From NCBI GenBank assembly GCA_047967505.1, contig CM106538.1: 64,000 bases of DNA. One strand, written 5' to 3'. This stretch comes from Dipteris shenzhenensis (Eukaryota > Polypodiophyta > Polypodiopsida > Gleicheniales). Of this stretch, positions 61,539 to 64,000 are shown one piece after another (the first letter of the stretch is position 1; each line of letters begins with the position of its first letter). The position numbers and the translations under genes were made by a program. The notes under the pieces were generated by a model. It saw only the letters and a program-made list of their open reading frames with translations. It was not told the origin of the DNA and did not search any database.

Positions 61539-64000
61539 GTGCTGGCAACAAGAAGCGGCTCAACAGGAAGCAGCTCGAGTTCAGCAGCTATTGCTGCACC
61601 AACAATCCAGGCGTTGAGGATTCGCCCACCAACCTTCTCTGAAGGCAAGCTAGATGGTACGAACTACACTCTGTGGAAGTTTAAAATTATTGCTATTCTG
61701 GATTCATATGAGCTTCTGGAGACAGTACTGGGGACTGACCCAGAACCACAAGGAACCCCCGACCCAGCAAATCCGGGGAGTATGATACCTCCCAATGCCG
61801 ACCTTCTACAAGCTTGGAAACGTAGGAACGCAGATGCTCTGTGTGCCCTGGTTCCAAGTACTACTAATAGTGTTTTGACCTTGATTCAGCATACATCTAA
61901 GGCAAATGTGGCCTGGAACATATTGAAGAGTCAGTATGAGACGCGGAATCAGACAAGGATCCAGAACCTGGAGAATCAACTCGCAGCAGAGAAGTTTAAT
62001 AAAGGAGAGACAGCGGAGATGTTCATAACCCGAATCAAAAATCTGCTGACCAGATGGCTGGTGCTGGGATACAAAAGACTAACGAAGAGCTAGCTCGGCA
62101 GTGTCTCCAGATATGTCCACCAAGGTTTGATGGATTGGTAACTGTGCTTAACACTCAGGTGAGACCCCAACCATTGTCATTTGAGGAGTTCTGTGCTTTA
62201 CTTATGGAGGACTCAATTGAGGCTTAAAGCTCGAGATGGAGGCGGCAATGGGGATGCTGCTATCTCTGCCACTGCGAAAGGCAAAGGTGGTTCCTCCACC
62301 AAAGGTGAGTCCTCTACTAGTGGTGACAAAAAGAAGAAGAGCGGCAAGAAGACGTTTCACGGAGAATGCTTCTACTGCAAAAAGAAGGGCCATATGATTG
62401 CAGATTGCCGGGTCAAGAAAGCAGATGAAAAGAATGGTATCCTGAAGAAGACAGATAAGGGGAAAGGGACAGCTAACACAGCAGAAGCAGAGTTGGATCT
62501 ATTTCTGGCCATTGAGGAAGAATATTCCTCAGTTCAAGAAGCTTCAACCACTGATTCATGGGTGTTGGATAGTGGTGCCTCCCGTCACATGGCCTGCAAG
62601 AAGGGTCTATATAGTATATTGTTCCATGCAGCCTCTACAGGAACCCATCATCGTGACGGTTGGTAATAACGCAAAATGCCCTGTTGAGGGTACAGGTACG
62701 GTTTCATTTGTTTCTGTGAATGGAGATGTTAAGAAACTATCTAATGTGCTGTATGTTCCACAAATCAAGAGAAATTTACTATCAGTTGCTTCCATAACTG
62801 ACCTTGACCATGAGGTGAGGTTCAACAAGACAGGAGCAAAAATTATGGATAGTGCAGGCAATCTTGTTGGCACAGGAGTAAGGAGGAACAACTGCTGGAG
62901 TGGGCACAAGCAGACGTTGGCATGAAAGATTCGGCCACATCGGATTTGCAGTGCTGAAGGAGATGCAGAAGCAAGGTATGGTTGCTCACTTACCTGCAGT
63001 CACAGAAATCAAAGAACCATGTGAAGCTTGCATGATGGGCAAGCAACAAAGAAAGGCATTCCCACAAGAAAGCAAGAATAGAGCAAATGCTCCTCTAGAG
63101 TTGGTGCATGTTGACTTGTGCGGTAAGATGCCTACACAGGCCTTGGGGGGATCTTCCTATTTTTTATTGATTGTCGACGACTATAGTAGGAAGATGTGGG
63201 TGTACTTTCTTCGCAAAAAGGCTCAAGCTTTTGGTAAATTTAAAGAATGGCTATAGCTTGTTGAAAATGAAACAAGGAGAAAAGTGAAGAAAATCAGATC
63301 GGATGGTGGTGGTGAGTTTGTTTCTATAGAGTTTGGAGATTTCTGCAAATGCAAAGGGATCAAGCGACAAATGACGACACCACATACGACTCAGCAAAAT
63401 TCAGTTGTTGAACGCCGAATGCGGACCACAGTGGAGATGGGGAGGTGTATGTTCAAAGGTGCTGGACTGCCAAACCACTTTTGGGCTGAGGCGGTCAATA
63501 CTATAGTTTACATCCTTAATCGCAGCTATACAAAGGCACTCAAAGGTAAAACACCACATGAGGCTTACAGCGGTAAGAAGCCATCTGTCTCCCACTTCAG
63601 AACGTTTGGGTGTGAATGCTATGCGCATGTACCAGACAAAGAGAGAAACAAGCTATAACCAAAAAGCACCAAATGTATCTTCTTAGGCTATTGTGATGAG
63701 AAGAAAGCCTATAAGTTGTATGACCAAGAGGCAAAGAAGATCATAGCGAGCCGCGATGTGGTGTTCAGGGAGCAGCCACATGCAGTGGAGGCAGAGAAGA
63801 GCTCTTCCACTTTATCATCAAGCGAAGAGGAAATTCACTATGGACCTGTCCCAAGAGCTATAAAGGGGCTGAGATTATTGCAGAAGTAAAGGAGCTTGCG
63901 AATTTGAAGAAAGCACTTGCAGACCGAGATTGGAAAAATGCTATGCAAGTAAAATATGACAGCATCATGAAGAATGAAACTTGGGAGCTGGTAGATCGAC
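61539..64000 (+). pseudogene. copia Gag-Pol remnant, 3' truncated by the window
   Basis: Gag: RPPTFSEGKLDGTNYTLWKF at about 61620-61680, open to 62093. A frameshift follows, then the knuckle CFYCKKKGHMIADC (near 62370). Protease: WVLDSGASRHMACKKGLY (near 62560-62610). After another shift come GAG-pre-integrase (RRWHERFGHIGFAVLKEMQK) and integrase with LVHVDLCGKMP, IVDDYSRKMWVYFLRKK, SDGGGEFVS, TPHTTQQNSVVERRMRT and HFRTFGCECYAHVPDKE. Stops interrupt at 63254-63256 (TAG) and 63656-63658 (TAA). At the edge the reading DWKNAMQVKYDSIMKNETWE marks the first residues of RT. Decay is light, about four breaks in 2.4 kb. Confidence 0.9.

Larger units (their letters stand above)
60806..64000 (+). mobile_element. 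Second Ty1/copia element, partial (runs off the right edge)
   Basis: 5' LTR, primer site and gag-pol up to the start of RT are present on the plus strand. The rest lies outside the window. Frameshifts and stops show the copy is inactive, unlike the young copia at 36814-43358. The zinc knuckle and protease motifs show a different lineage from that element. Confidence 0.9.

Overview
This 64 kb window comes from a large, repeat-rich land-plant nuclear genome. Plant-type LINEs, Ty3/gypsy and Ty1/copia elements carry initiator-Met-tRNA primer sites, host genes are split by consensus GT-AG introns, and nothing prokaryotic is visible. The mix of elements and a very long intron would fit a fern or another large-genome plant. 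The species is my inference, not shown by the sequence.

Left part (1-14.3 kb, minus strand): two exons of a DUF632-family (NRG2/bZIP-like) protein lie at 11879-12057 and 1-124. They join in phase 0 across an intron of about 11.75 kb. That intron is swollen by a 7.9 kb LINE (1016-8919, 15-bp target-site duplication), which itself carries a 756-bp insertion with terminal direct repeats. It also holds a LINE 3' tail and simple repeats.

14.3-25.6 kb: a long LTR (TSD TGGAT) contains a nested, decayed chromodomain gypsy element (TSD AAACA) with a chimeric 5' end. To its right are an isolated ABCB-transporter exon touching a CACTA (DUF4218) fragment, and a LINE remnant.

25.6-47.9 kb: the centrepiece is three minus-strand LINEs (A, B, C) and the tail of a fourth (D), packed head to tail. 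At each observed joint the poly(A) end of one abuts the CA/GT-rich 5' end of the next. Each 5' leader carries about 16-17 GTAC cores (mostly CCGTAC). LINE B keeps two open ORFs although its ORF2 lacks most of the reverse-transcriptase palm and the C-terminal zinc ribbon. LINE C is split by a very young copia element (identical 233-bp LTRs, TSD ATATT), whose 1360-codon gag-pol is broken by a single TGA.

47.9-64 kb: a graveyard of older elements. It holds a gypsy with a WRKY W-box cluster in its LTR, an orphan zinc-ribbon RT tail, an RTE-like LINE fragment, gypsy RT and integrase fragments, a solo LTR (TSD CGCGA), and the 5' LTR and first half of a second copia element that runs off the right edge.

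Apart from the DUF632 exons, the ABCB exon and a few doubtful exon-like readings, almost everything is transposon-derived. The most unusual features are the CA-tract-associated tandem LINE array, its GTAC-loaded leaders, and the RT-deleted but open ORF2 of LINE B.
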